26,174 nt of DNA from a virus. The notes below the pieces were generated by a model. That model was given only the letters and a program-made list of their open reading frames with translations, was not told the origin of the DNA and searched no databases. The position numbers were made by a program, and so were the translations under genes. The DNA lies in the IMG/VR virus record IMGVR_UViG_3300037502_001579, positions 1-26,174 of that record; one strand, written 5' to 3'. This document shows, piece by piece, positions 1-6,190 of the stretch. How positions within the stretch are numbered: position 1 is the stretch's first letter; each line of letters begins with the position of its first letter.

Positions 1-26
1 GTTGCCTCCGGCTGCCTCAACGACAT
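1..26 (-). CDS. Start of an unidentified gene, cut by the left edge
   Basis: An ATG at 26-24 lies directly after the TAA of the HNH gene on the same strand, giving a TAAATG junction. A G-rich stretch just upstream could act as ribosome binding site. Only eight complete codons (M S L R Q P E A) are visible before the window ends, so no function can be read. In many phages an HNH gene sits just before terminase genes, which makes terminase small subunit a reasonable guess, but nothing visible shows it. Confidence 0.4.
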
Positions 27-401
27 TTACCCCACCCCCGGAGATCCGTACGGGGGGGTAGTCGTCGATCGCGTCTCGAGGTTCATCGAATGTTCGCGAC
101 GTCGACCGGTGCCATCCCCACGCCGGCTATTGCATGAGCGGTGGGCGGCTAGCAGGGGAGAGTCCGGGTTCGCCGGATCAACATGATCAGCTGTCCACGG
201 ATCATCATCGCGCGCACCATCACCACAGATCCAGCACACGCTAGCCGCATTGCGGACCACTCGAGCGTGCCGACGATACGCGCCCTTGTAGTGGACACGC
301 CGAGCATTCCGCAACTGTTCGCGCCGAGTCGAGCAGGATTCGCACCGCGACCCGTTCGGCGTCAGCGTCCCACAGTCCAGGCATACCTGGAGGATGGCCA
401 T
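27..401 (-). CDS. HNH endonuclease with N-terminal zinc ribbon
   Basis: The 124-residue product has an N-terminal four-cysteine ribbon (C7, C10, C20, C23), a basic linker, and an HNH-type beta-beta-alpha-metal site: C56-x2-C59, the D72-H73 pair in a TADHVDP motif, then H87 and C90-N91. HNH proteins are metal-dependent DNA nucleases; in phages they often lie beside terminase and help cleave packaging ends. This gene is the last complete one on the strand, and the next begins immediately after its stop, in keeping with a terminase-proximal location off the window. ATG 401 is preferred; a GTG at 413 would add four residues. Nuclease class is well supported; a packaging role is inferred. Confidence 0.85.
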   Translation of the reverse strand: MAILQVCLDCGTLTPNGSRCESCSTRREQLRNARRVHYKGAYRRHARVVRNAASVCWICGDGARDDDPWTADHVDPANPDSPLLAAHRSCNSRRGDGTGRRREHSMNLETRSTTTPPYGSPGVG

Positions 402-437
402 CAGGCTTCCCACTCTTTCACGATTCGTCCCACGCTT

Positions 438-701
438 TCACGTCGACAATCCACGATCACAATAGCCCGACCTTGTCATCTTCTCGAATAGCTCGACGGC
501 TGCACTTTCGATATCCATACCGATCACGGCGATGACTTTCAGATCATTCGTCATGTCTCGGACATGCAGGACCACGCGACCATGATCGCCGATTTGTAGG
601 CCGACTCGGAAGCCATTGGCATACGCGGCGCGGTAGACGCGATCGAGGTCGCGCATCCTCGGCGATGCCGAGCCGGATGGAAGATCATCGTCGAGGATCA
701 T
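438..701 (-). CDS. Hypothetical protein, 87 aa
   Basis: No family recognised. The ATG at 701 overlaps the TGA of the upstream zinc-ribbon gene (ATGA), which favours this start over an upstream in-frame extension with poor phage-like composition. The first twelve residues are acidic and flexible (three consecutive Asp). The rest alternates hydrophobic and charged residues, for example VGLQIGDHGRVVLHVRDM, which suggests a small beta sheet followed by a C-terminal helix with ESAAVELFEKM. No membrane segment, cysteine cluster or nucleotide-binding motif is visible. It is one of three coupled small genes between the iteron-like cluster and the HNH gene, so a replication or regulatory accessory role is possible but unproven. 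Confidence 0.7.
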   Translation of the reverse strand: MILDDDLPSGSASPRMRDLDRVYRAAYANGFRVGLQIGDHGRVVLHVRDMTNDLKVIAVIGMDIESAAVELFEKMTRSGYCDRGLST

Positions 702-982
702 GGGAGCGTCATATCGTTTCGTCGCGCATAGTCTCGAGCAGCTGCACTCGCAGCTTGTGGGCTCGGATACTTCAGCATCGTAGAGATAGTGTCCCACTCG
801 TAGCCACGCCATCGCAGGACGAATGATTCTCCGCTGCGAGGAATGTGGCGCTGCGGCGTGTTCGCGTGAGTGACGGACGTTTCGATTCGGCGTTTGTCGC
901 ATGGCGCGCAGATTGTTTCTCTGCGTTTTCGGTATTGGCTGAGTCGTGCGCCGCAGTCGTCGCATGTTGTGGGGCTAGTCAT
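698..982 (-). CDS. Small zinc-ribbon protein with HTH-like segment, probable DNA-binding
   Basis: The 94-residue product begins with a compact four-cysteine ribbon (C7, C10, C25, C28) containing many Arg and Lys. Its C-terminal half (GYEWDTISTMLKYPSPQAASAAARDYARR) reads like a helix-turn-helix: a short helix, a turn at YPSP, and a positively charged recognition helix. The pattern is typical of small phage transcription regulators; the specific family is not identified. ATG 982 overlaps the last codons of the 88-aa gene by 8 bases, and the stop overlaps the next ATG, so the three genes are translationally coupled. It is close enough to the palindrome cluster at 1264-1427 to be a candidate ligand for it, which is inference. 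Confidence 0.72.
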   Translation of the reverse strand: MTSPTTCDDCGARLSQYRKRRETICAPCDKRRIETSVTHANTPQRHIPRSGESFVLRWRGYEWDTISTMLKYPSPQAASAAARDYARRNDMTLP

Positions 983-1241
983 TCAGCCATGCTCGAGCGT
1001 TGTCGAGGAGGGTTGGGCCCATTTCCTCGAGGAGGTGGGGTGGGAGGGTTAGGACTGTTTCGGGTTGGCGTTTGATCATCTCGAGGATTTGTGTGGCGTA
1101 TTCGACGGTGTCCGAATTGTGTGTGTCGTCGTCGTTGGATCGGATGGTCAGTAGTCCGGCCAGGGCGAGGTATGCGGTCGAGTAGGTGATCGCGTAGAGC
1201 TCGCCCTGGTTGCCCTCGGGTGGGTGTTCGGGTGGGCTCAT
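975..1241 (-). CDS. Hypothetical protein, 88 aa
   Basis: No family recognised. The ATG at 1241 is the first convincing start after the palindrome-rich gap. An ORF read further upstream would translate the repeat region and is unlikely to be real. The ribosome binding site is weak (GAAAG about 11 bases upstream). The N-terminus is Pro/Glu-rich, a central hydrophobic helix (AYLALAGLLTI) follows, then an acidic loop (SNDDDTHNSD) and two helical segments ending in LLDNARAWLND. One hydrophobic stretch of about 11 residues is too short for a membrane span. Its position directly downstream of the GGGGA cluster means its expression may be controlled there. Confidence 0.68.
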   Translation of the reverse strand: MSPPEHPPEGNQGELYAITYSTAYLALAGLLTIRSNDDDTHNSDTVEYATQILEMIKRQPETVLTLPPHLLEEMGPTLLDNARAWLND

Positions 1242-1263
1242 GTTTTTGATTCTTTCATGTATG

Positions 1264-1427
1264 GGGGATGTCGCGGCTGCGGATCGGGGAATCGGGGAAT
1301 ACCTATAGGTATTCCCCGATGTCCCCGATAGCCTTCGCATGGGCCGTTTTCCGCTCTGTTGAGCCATTGGGGAGATCGGGGAATAGGGGAATTCCCCTAT
1401 CGTTTTCGTCGTGCCTAATTCCCCTAT
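1264..1427. repeat. Iteron-like cluster of GGGGA/TCCCC palindromes (origin or operator candidate)
   Basis: The 214-bp gap between the primase-helicase stop (1456) and the next start (1241) carries ten GGGGA cores, counting both strands: plus strand at 1264, 1286, 1294, 1369, 1378 and 1386; complement (TCCCC) at 1313, 1322, 1393 and 1420. Most sit in the larger words ATCGGGGAAT or ATAGGGGAATT. They form a perfect 30-bp palindrome at 1291-1320, flanked by one more copy on each side (1283-1290 and 1322-1329), a perfect 18-bp palindrome at 1383-1400, and a half-site at 1417-1427. Next to a primase-helicase this arrangement resembles an iteron origin; an operator array for the 88-aa gene is the main alternative. 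Confidence 0.7.
1291..1320. promoter_or_regulatory. Perfect 30-bp palindrome within the iteron-like cluster
   Basis: The half-site ATCGGGGAATACCTA is followed at once by its exact reverse complement with no spacer. Tandem ATCGGGGA words lie directly outside on both sides, making a nested 47-bp structure (1283-1329) with one unpaired base. The centre CCTATAGG is AT-richer than its surroundings, which would suit either strand opening or cruciform extrusion. No run of T follows on either strand, so a terminator is unlikely. Confidence 0.75.
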
Positions 1428-1428
1428 T

Positions 1429-1448
1429 TTGTAACACGTTTGTGACAC
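1429..1448. repeat. Short direct repeat TGTAACAC / TGTGACAC
   Basis: Two 8-bp words differing at one base start 12 bp apart (1429-1436 and 1441-1448), between the half-site at 1417-1427 and the end of the primase-helicase gene. Roughly one helical turn of spacing is compatible with a protein binding one face of the helix. The repeat is short and could be chance. Confidence 0.35.
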
Positions 1449-1455
1449 TTTCTGC

Positions 1456-3309
1456 TTATGCGTCGTATTCGATATTGCTTATGAGGTTTGCGTCTTCGAT
1501 GATGAATTCGCGGCGCCCATGATCCGACTTGCGGAGACGCAATCCGCGCTGCTCGAGGTCACTTCGCTGTTTCGCCTTTTTCAGGACGTATTTCGACTTC
1601 TCGGTATCGAAGCCGGCGATGCTGGCGACGTCACGCCAGGGAGCGGTGGCTTCGTCGAGTGCTCTGAAAGCCGAGACGATCAATTCCAGATCAGAGTCGA
1701 TCGGTATAGGTGTCGAGTCGGGCGAGAGGATGCCACTACCCGTCGATCCGATCTTGAGGAAGCTGCATCGCCATTCGGCGGGCGGCTCGTCGTCTTTGAC
1801 CTTCTCGGTCTTGCACGAGACGATGCCGGTCTCCTCGTCTTTCTGAAGTTTCATGATCCAATCCGCGGCATCGCCGATGACGGTCGAGCCGCGCTCGTGC
1901 GACTGATTCCAGCCGGCGTGATGCGTGAACACGATCGCGGCCGACGGGTACCTGTGTCGTAGCTCGTCGATGATGCCGACGAGTTGCGTCATGTCTTGAC
2001 TCTTATTCTCATCGAGGCCGCTGATCGAGCGGGCGAGCGTGTCGAACACGATCAGGCTCGGCGGTTCGGGGAGGTTGTCCAGGGCGAGTGCGAGCTCTGC
2101 TCGAGCCTTCGGATCCGGCAATGGGACGCTCGTGGTGAGCGCATAAAAGCCTGGCACCTCGTCGACGTCTCGCGACTCTTTCCACGCGTTGACGCGCTTT
2201 GCGAGGCCGGCTGATCCCTCTGACATGACGTATGCCACGATCGAGCCTTCGCCGTGCGTTGCGAGATCGTGATACGGCTTTCCTGTGGTGATGCTCAGGG
2301 CGAGATCGAGCGCGTCGAATGTCTTATACGAGCCGCGCCGCCCATACATCAGGCCATACCCGTTTTTCGGAAGGATCTTGTCCACGAGATAGTCGATCGG
2401 TGGCAGGGCGGCGATTTCGGATTCCGAGAGGAATCGATACCTCGGCGCGGTATCGTCTTCGGCGCGTTCCGCGACGAGCTCGTCGAGCGTGATCGTCGGC
2501 ATATACAACGGCACGTCAGACGGCGAATACGATGCGAGACTCTTTGCGATGTTCTCAACTTCGCGCGTCGCAAGCGGCGGCTTACAGATCCGCTGATTCT
2601 CCGCGAGTAGCGCCGCCTCGATCGCGGCCTGCGAGAAGCCGCGGCGTCGCATGGCGCCACCGAGCTCTGTGAGCATCATGTTTCGCGAGCCCTGCGTTAT
2701 CTGCGTCGACTCGTCAACGACGAGCTTCTCTTTTTGCTCTTTGCGGTTGCGGAGGTACTCGTCGAGCCATTGTGTGACGATTGGCGCTGTGGCGGGTGGC
2801 GGATTCTGAATCCACTTGTATTCGATGCCGCTCTTGTGGATGCTCGGCGGCGCGACGATGTACGACACGCCGGCGCGAATGTCGATGCCGGCGTCTTCGT
2901 CGCGGCCTACGCTCGGCGAGTAGTCGCCGCTCGGATCCTCGTAGACTATGTGCCAGCCTTTGCCCGTCTTCGATATGGGCGCGTCTTGCATAGCCTGGAA
3001 CGTGTCGAGGTCGCAGATATCCTCGAATCGTTCGCGCGCTGCGACGCTGTCAATGTCGACGATGAGTTTCCTCGAGGCGCCGGCGACGAGGCCGATGTTC
3101 GCTTGCGGTGTTTCGTCCCATTGGCGCGCGACGAGTTCGGGATCGAGCATGGGCTCGGCGGCGCCATGCTCGCCGAGCGGATGCTTACCTTCGGATTCGC
3201 AATCGACGCGGCCACACGAGCACGAGCCATCTTCGCGAATCCAATGGAGCGGGATGACGCCCCATCCGAGGCTCGCATACTTCGCTGCGGCCGTCTGTAG
3301 GCTCGTCAT
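1456..3309 (-). CDS. Primase-polymerase/helicase fusion (AEP prim-pol plus RecA-fold helicase)
   Basis: The 617-residue protein combines two replication activities. Residues 1-185 are an AEP bifunctional primase/polymerase domain: an N-terminal C30-x-C32-x4-C37 cluster with H43, motif I D85-x-D87 (IVDID), motif II H120 (GKGWHIVY) and motif III D143 (GIDIRAG) followed by the family's APPS signature. A helical linker (about 205-262) resembles a primase C-terminal module. Residues 310-490 are a RepA/RecA-like ATPase: Walker A GRRGSYKT (323-330), Walker B LIVFD (D423), an FTHHAG sensor segment (461-466) and R473. It should prime and unwind phage DNA in the cytoplasm. ATG 3309 overlaps the upstream TGA. 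The iteron-like cluster lies directly after its stop. Confidence 0.95.
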   Translation of the reverse strand: MTSLQTAAAKYASLGWGVIPLHWIREDGSCSCGRVDCESEGKHPLGEHGAAEPMLDPELVARQWDETPQANIGLVAGASRKLIVDIDSVAARERFEDICDLDTFQAMQDAPISKTGKGWHIVYEDPSGDYSPSVGRDEDAGIDIRAGVSYIVAPPSIHKSGIEYKWIQNPPPATAPIVTQWLDEYLRNRKEQKEKLVVDESTQITQGSRNMMLTELGGAMRRRGFSQAAIEAALLAENQRICKPPLATREVENIAKSLASYSPSDVPLYMPTITLDELVAERAEDDTAPRYRFLSESEIAALPPIDYLVDKILPKNGYGLMYGRRGSYKTFDALDLALSITTGKPYHDLATHGEGSIVAYVMSEGSAGLAKRVNAWKESRDVDEVPGFYALTTSVPLPDPKARAELALALDNLPEPPSLIVFDTLARSISGLDENKSQDMTQLVGIIDELRHRYPSAAIVFTHHAGWNQSHERGSTVIGDAADWIMKLQKDEETGIVSCKTEKVKDDEPPAEWRCSFLKIGSTGSGILSPDSTPIPIDSDLELIVSAFRALDEATAPWRDVASIAGFDTEKSKYVLKKAKQRSDLEQRGLRLRKSDHGRREFIIEDANLISNIEYDA

Positions 3310-3755
3310 GACCGCCCCGTGGCGATGCCTGTCTTCTCATGCCACAGACGATGATGACGCTCGCAGAGGAATACCGTCGGGTATGTGTATGCGAGTTTGA
3401 AATCGATGCTCTGAGGCATGACGTGATGCTCTTGCGAGTATTCCTCGGGACAACCCTTCACCGAACACGGATAGTGGCGCCATGCCTCCTCGGCGATCGG
3501 AACATGCGGCGCCAATCCCTTCGGCAGTTTCAGCACGTCCGACAATCGGCTACCGCATCGCTGGCAGTACGCGCGCACCTGCACTCGACCATCCGAGCAT
3601 CGCAATGCGCCGAGACCACGCTTTGACGAGTAACAGTTACCGCACGCGTATGTGAATACGCGATCATGCTCTTTCGGACTGATCGTCTCGAGCAGCACGT
3701 CCTCGATTTCGGCGTCGATTGGGAGCAGGTTTCGGGGATCTTTAGCGTTCCCCAT
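3306..3755 (-). CDS. Zinc-ribbon/HNH-like nuclease, coupled to the primase-helicase
   Basis: The 149-residue protein has two metal sites. The first is a four-cysteine ribbon (C38, C41, C64, C67). The second is an HNH-like site with C97 and C102, the H110-H111 pair in HHVMP, C131 and the H134-H135 to H139 segment (LCERHHRLWHE), which matches the usual HHxxP ... LCxxHHxxxH pattern of phage HNH proteins. It probably binds and nicks or cuts DNA. ATG 3755 has a strong AGGAGG six bases upstream and overlaps the 50-aa gene by 14 bases. Its TGA overlaps the primase-helicase ATG, so the two are made together; a replication role such as origin nicking is an inference. Confidence 0.82.
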   Translation of the reverse strand: MGNAKDPRNLLPIDAEIEDVLLETISPKEHDRVFTYACGNCYSSKRGLGALRCSDGRVQVRAYCQRCGSRLSDVLKLPKGLAPHVPIAEEAWRHYPCSVKGCPEEYSQEHHVMPQSIDFKLAYTYPTVFLCERHHRLWHEKTGIATGRS

Positions 3756-3894
3756 TGAGCGCCTCCTGCGCGATCTTGATCAGCTGCTCGAACTTCGTAT
3801 GCCGGTACGCGCGCGGGGTTCGCTTGTATCGCTCGATCGCCTCGAGGGCGGCCTTGTATCGCTCGTGCTCGTCTGCGATGTCGCGCGGACTCAT
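3742..3894 (-). CDS. Hypothetical protein, 50 aa
   Basis: A short, highly charged, apparently all-helical protein (DEHERYKAALEAIERYKRTPRAYRHTKFEQLIKIAQEAL). The ATG at 3894 overlaps the TGA of the 101-aa gene (ATGA), which fixes the start; an in-frame extension upstream would read through that gene. Heptad-like spacing of Leu, Ile and Tyr suggests a helical hairpin or dimer. No catalytic motif or membrane segment is visible. The last 14 bases overlap the start of the HNH-like gene and contain that gene's ribosome binding site. Confidence 0.68.
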   Translation of the reverse strand: MSPRDIADEHERYKAALEAIERYKRTPRAYRHTKFEQLIKIAQEALNGER

Positions 3895-4196
3895 GACGCG
3901 TCCGCCTGGGCGCGCGTCGCATTGATCAGGACGACAAACATCGCCTGATACAGGAGGAAATCGAGGATCTCCTCGGCGGCCTCGAGGATCAGCCAATTCG
4001 GATCGGACGCGTTCGCGAGCCATGCGCGCTGATGCTCGGCTTCGCCCTTGCGGAACTTGCGCTCGAGGTGATCGAACAGGTCATCGTGCGAGAGGACGTC
4101 GTCGAGGGCGGCGTGGGCGAGACTGATCGCTTCGGGGATATGCTCGCGGACGATCGGCCATACGTCGCGACGCTCGCGCAGCTCGTCCATGCTCAT
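3891..4196 (-). CDS. Hypothetical acidic helical protein, 101 aa
   Basis: Function not recognised. The ATG at 4196 overlaps the preceding TGA (ATGA); a second ATG two codons on could also serve. The sequence is acidic and helix-rich, with His/Asp-rich middle positions (SHDDLFDHLERKF). A C-terminal hydrophobic helix (DPNWLILEAAEEILDFLLYQAMFVV) recalls the EE-x-x-D helices of all-alpha nucleotide pyrophosphohydrolases (MazG-like). The full set of four acidic metal ligands is not evident, so that similarity is only a weak hint. It is coupled on both sides to other replication-operon genes. Confidence 0.68.
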   Translation of the reverse strand: MSMDELRERRDVWPIVREHIPEAISLAHAALDDVLSHDDLFDHLERKFRKGEAEHQRAWLANASDPNWLILEAAEEILDFLLYQAMFVVLINATRAQADAS

Positions 4197-4447
4197 GCGG
4201 CGACCCCGTAATCCTCATCGGCGTACTCGTCGCCATGCTGACGCTTGCCGGTCATGGGGACGAAAAGGGTTTCGGTGTGACCGATGCGACCGTAGACGTA
4301 AGAGCGGATCATGTCGCGCTTCGTCTGCTCGACGATCATGGTGACGAGCCGCGGATCGATATCGAAACCGTAATGCGCGCACGCCGTATTGACGCTGCGC
4401 GTTACGAGCTCTCCGAGGGTCGGTCGTATGCCGAAGATACTGATCAT
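4193..4447 (-). CDS. Hypothetical protein, 84 aa
   Basis: No family recognised. The ATG at 4447 has a good GAAAGGGG element about six bases upstream and is preferred. An in-frame ATG at 4462, overlapping the stop of the 21-aa membrane peptide as ATGA, would add five residues. The protein begins with a hydrophobic patch (MISIFGIRPTLGELV), continues as a helical domain with basic residues (VEQTKRDMIRSYVYGRIG), and ends in an acidic tail (GDEYADEDYG). No cysteine pair or nucleotide-binding motif is present. Context suggests an accessory early function. Confidence 0.68.
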   Translation of the reverse strand: MISIFGIRPTLGELVTRSVNTACAHYGFDIDPRLVTMIVEQTKRDMIRSYVYGRIGHTETLFVPMTGKRQHGDEYADEDYGVAA

Positions 4448-4458
4448 TTCTGCCCCTT

Positions 4459-4524
4459 TCATGGGCGTAGCAGGATGACGATTGCAACGATGATGCTGAG
4501 ACCGATCAGCTGTTCGATACTCAT
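4459..4524 (-). CDS. Tiny membrane peptide, 21 aa
   Basis: A 22-codon frame encodes MSIEQLIGLSIIVAIVILLRP: two charged or polar N-terminal residues, one hydrophobic span of about 15 residues, then Arg-Pro. Its ATG overlaps the TGA of the 36-aa membrane protein (ATGA), and its own TGA overlaps an ATG in the frame of the 84-aa gene (ATGA). These double overlaps match the rest of the operon and are the main reason to believe the frame is real. The role is unknown; a single-span accessory peptide, or merely a translational coupler, are both possible. Confidence 0.55.
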   Translation of the reverse strand: MSIEQLIGLSIIVAIVILLRP

Positions 4525-4631
4525 CGCCGGCGCCACCATTGCCACAGCGTTTCGACGATGGCGGCGCCGATGCTGATGATGATCGTCGCGATGATGACGG
4601 TCTCGGCGTACTCGGCGGCGGCATCATTCAT
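4521..4631 (-). CDS. Small single-span membrane protein, 36 aa
   Basis: The product starts MNDAAAEYAE, has one clear transmembrane segment of about 20 residues (TVIIATIIISIGAAIVETLW) and ends in a short Trp/Arg tail (QWWRRR). The acidic N-terminus and positive C-terminus predict an outside-in orientation with the tail in the cytoplasm. The ATG at 4631 overlaps the preceding TGA and the stop overlaps the next ATG. It lies between a larger membrane-anchored protein and another tiny membrane peptide, so the three may act together at the inner membrane; this is an inference and no family is recognised. Confidence 0.66.
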   Translation of the reverse strand: MNDAAAEYAETVIIATIIISIGAAIVETLWQWWRRR

Positions 4632-4867
4632 CGCGGCCTCTCGGCGCCGTTGAGGCCGTTTCTGAGGGCTGTGCGTACGCCGCGCGCGTGATCGGTCAGG
4701 ATGTCGGCGGCGAGCGCGAGGCCTCGTGTGCGGGCCTCTGCGGCTGTCCTGTCGAGGTTGCGTGCGTATCGCAGCTGTTCGCGGATCATTCGGAAGCGTG
4801 CGACGTTGGCCGCGTCCTCGAGGATCCATGTGGTGCCGTGCGCGTCGAGAATGATCTTTTTCGTCAT
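4628..4867 (-). CDS. Hypothetical protein, 79 aa
   Basis: Not recognised. A short N-terminal beta-like stretch (KKIILDAHGTTWILE) is followed by a long Arg/Ala-rich helical region (MIREQLRYARNLDRTAAEARTRGLALAADILTDHARGVRTALRNGL), giving a basic protein that could bind nucleic acid or a partner. The ATG at 4867 overlaps the TGA of the membrane-anchored lysozyme-like gene, and its TGA overlaps the ATG of the 36-aa membrane protein. No cysteine or membrane segment is seen. Confidence 0.68.
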   Translation of the reverse strand: MTKKIILDAHGTTWILEDAANVARFRMIREQLRYARNLDRTAAEARTRGLALAADILTDHARGVRTALRNGLNGAERPR

Positions 4868-5550
4868 GCCGGCGTCTTTCCATCTGCGCGGAAGCCGTCG
4901 AAATCAAGGCCGGGCTGTGTGTGTACGTCCCATACCGTCGATCCGTATCGCTGGCCCGCGTCGTATGAGCCGCGCATGTCCTGGCCGATTCTGGCATAGC
5001 GCCAGAAAAGCCAGAATGATGCCCACAACTGATCTCGCGGGCTGAGCCTATCTGCGGTATCGGGCCATGCCGGATGCTTCACGTCACGGTAATTTTGTAC
5101 GGTCAGGCCGCATCCGCCGGCAAACGAATAATTTACGGTGTTCGTCCACCAGACGCCGCGCCACCCGTCGCCGGGCTGCTCGAGCTGACAGATTCGCAGG
5201 AATGTGCGCCAGCCGGGCGGCATCGTGCGCTGGCCGACCTTGTAGACGGCCCACGAAGATTCGGCGCCCGACCCGATCCGCGTCTTGACGATCTCGGCGC
5301 CGCTCGCCTTCTCGGCGCCATACCAGCCGGCGAACAGGAACACGGCGGCGACGATCAGGCCCACGAAGAAGCCGCGCCCCCACGCCTTCTCCTTCTCGCG
5401 GTGCTGGCGCTCGCGCTCGCGCCGTCGGCCAATCTCGATGCCGACCTCGCGAGCGAGAACACGATCGCGAGCTTCGCGGCGCTCGCGCTCCTCGCGCTTC
5501 GCCTCGAGCGAATACGCGATCGTCTTTGTCTTCGTCGTATCAACCTTCAT
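4864..5550 (-). CDS. Membrane-anchored lysozyme/Rpf-like transglycosylase candidate
   Basis: The 228-residue protein has a cytoplasmic Arg/Glu-rich helix, probably a coiled coil (residues 15-57), one transmembrane span (about 60-78) and an outer domain (about 108-215). The outer domain resembles the lysozyme-like fold of resuscitation-promoting-factor transglycosylases: a helix with C121-x-x-E124 at the place of the catalytic glutamate, a Trp-rich stretch, Asn-x-Tyr then GGCG (about 138-148), a PRDQLWASF helix, and STVWDVH near the end. C121 and C147 could form a disulfide. It would act on peptidoglycan from the outer face of the membrane. ATG 5550 follows a GGAGG at good spacing. The fold assignment is from pattern only; an unrelated exported domain is possible. 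Confidence 0.6.
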   Translation of the reverse strand: MKVDTTKTKTIAYSLEAKREERERREARDRVLAREVGIEIGRRRERERQHREKEKAWGRGFFVGLIVAAVFLFAGWYGAEKASGAEIVKTRIGSGAESSWAVYKVGQRTMPPGWRTFLRICQLEQPGDGWRGVWWTNTVNYSFAGGCGLTVQNYRDVKHPAWPDTADRLSPRDQLWASFWLFWRYARIGQDMRGSYDAGQRYGSTVWDVHTQPGLDFDGFRADGKTPA

Positions 5551-5600
5551 TGTGAGCCTCCAGGGTGGTGGTGTTGGAGTCTTCGACATGCGGGCTGCGA

Positions 5601-5629
5601 ATCCTACACGCCGCATCCGAGAGCGTCTA
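5601..5629 (-). promoter_or_regulatory. Possible weak promoter before the lysozyme-like gene
   Basis: In the 85-bp gap after the resolvase gene, TAGACG (complement 5624-5629) and TAGGAT (complement 5601-5606) are separated by 17 bp. The match to a sigma-70-type promoter is partial. The stretch that follows contains an ACC-rich tract and an in-frame ATG at 5589 upstream of the main start, recalling the leaders of the plus-strand genes at 7731 and 9711. Confidence 0.3.
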
Positions 5630-5635
5630 CACGAA

Positions 5636-6190
5636 TCACGATCCGAGCATCATTCGCGTCGCATATGCGATGCAGATCGCGTCGGCCGCGTCCTGATCAA
5701 GGTCGGGCCAGATAGCCGTCTGATAACTGAGCGCGCCTTCGGAGTAATTCAGGCATTGATTCGCATACTCGTATGCGGCTGTCTTGCCGCGCATCTTGAT
5801 GCTGACTAGCTTCCGCCATTCGGTCGGCTGCATGAGCGTATGCTCGGCGCCTGGTCGCGATGCGAGCGCGAACGCTTGCATCTGGCCGATGGTGCGCGCA
5901 TGGTTCAGGCTGCCTTGCCGGTTCGGGCCGAGGTATGGCGCCTCAATCGTGATCGCCGAAGCGTCACGCTTATACGAGTCCTCGACGATGCGAATATGAT
6001 TCAGGATCCGATTCCACGCGGCGCGACGCTCGAGCAGCTCGCCCGTGCGCGAGACGTGTTCGGTGCCGAATCGTGTGACGACGTCGTCGACGAGGACGCA
6101 CCATCCGATCCTGCGGGGTGAGGCATCCAATCCGACCAGGATGATCGGTTGGATGCCCCACCCTTCCCGAGGAGACCGGGAATCGATCAT
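5636..6190 (-). CDS. RuvC-like Holliday junction resolvase
   Basis: The 184-residue product has an RNase H-fold nuclease arrangement: D22 in VGLDASPRRIGW at the end of the first strand, E83 in ITIEAP, and D167 with D170 in DQDAADAICIA. The spacing and the sequence around each acidic residue match RuvC-type resolvases. These cut four-way junctions formed during phage recombination and clear branches before packaging, using two metal ions. The ATG at 6190 overlaps the upstream TGA. Length is close to the family norm. It lies in the replication operon with an SSB-like protein, which supports a recombination and replication role. Confidence 0.88.
   Translation of the reverse strand: MIDSRSPREGWGIQPIILVGLDASPRRIGWCVLVDDVVTRFGTEHVSRTGELLERRAAWNRILNHIRIVEDSYKRDASAITIEAPYLGPNRQGSLNHARTIGQMQAFALASRPGAEHTLMQPTEWRKLVSIKMRGKTAAYEYANQCLNYSEGALSYQTAIWPDLDQDAADAICIAYATRMMLGS

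Noticed and set aside
1264-1427. CRISPR-like array
   Set aside because: The repeat words are short, occur in both orientations and lack equal-length spacers or cas genes.
1242-1448. N-terminal extension of the 88-aa gene through the repeat region
   Set aside because: The extension would translate the palindromes (repeated S-P-I, G-N-T-Y-R-Y-S), which better fit a noncoding site; ATG 1241 is a sufficient start.
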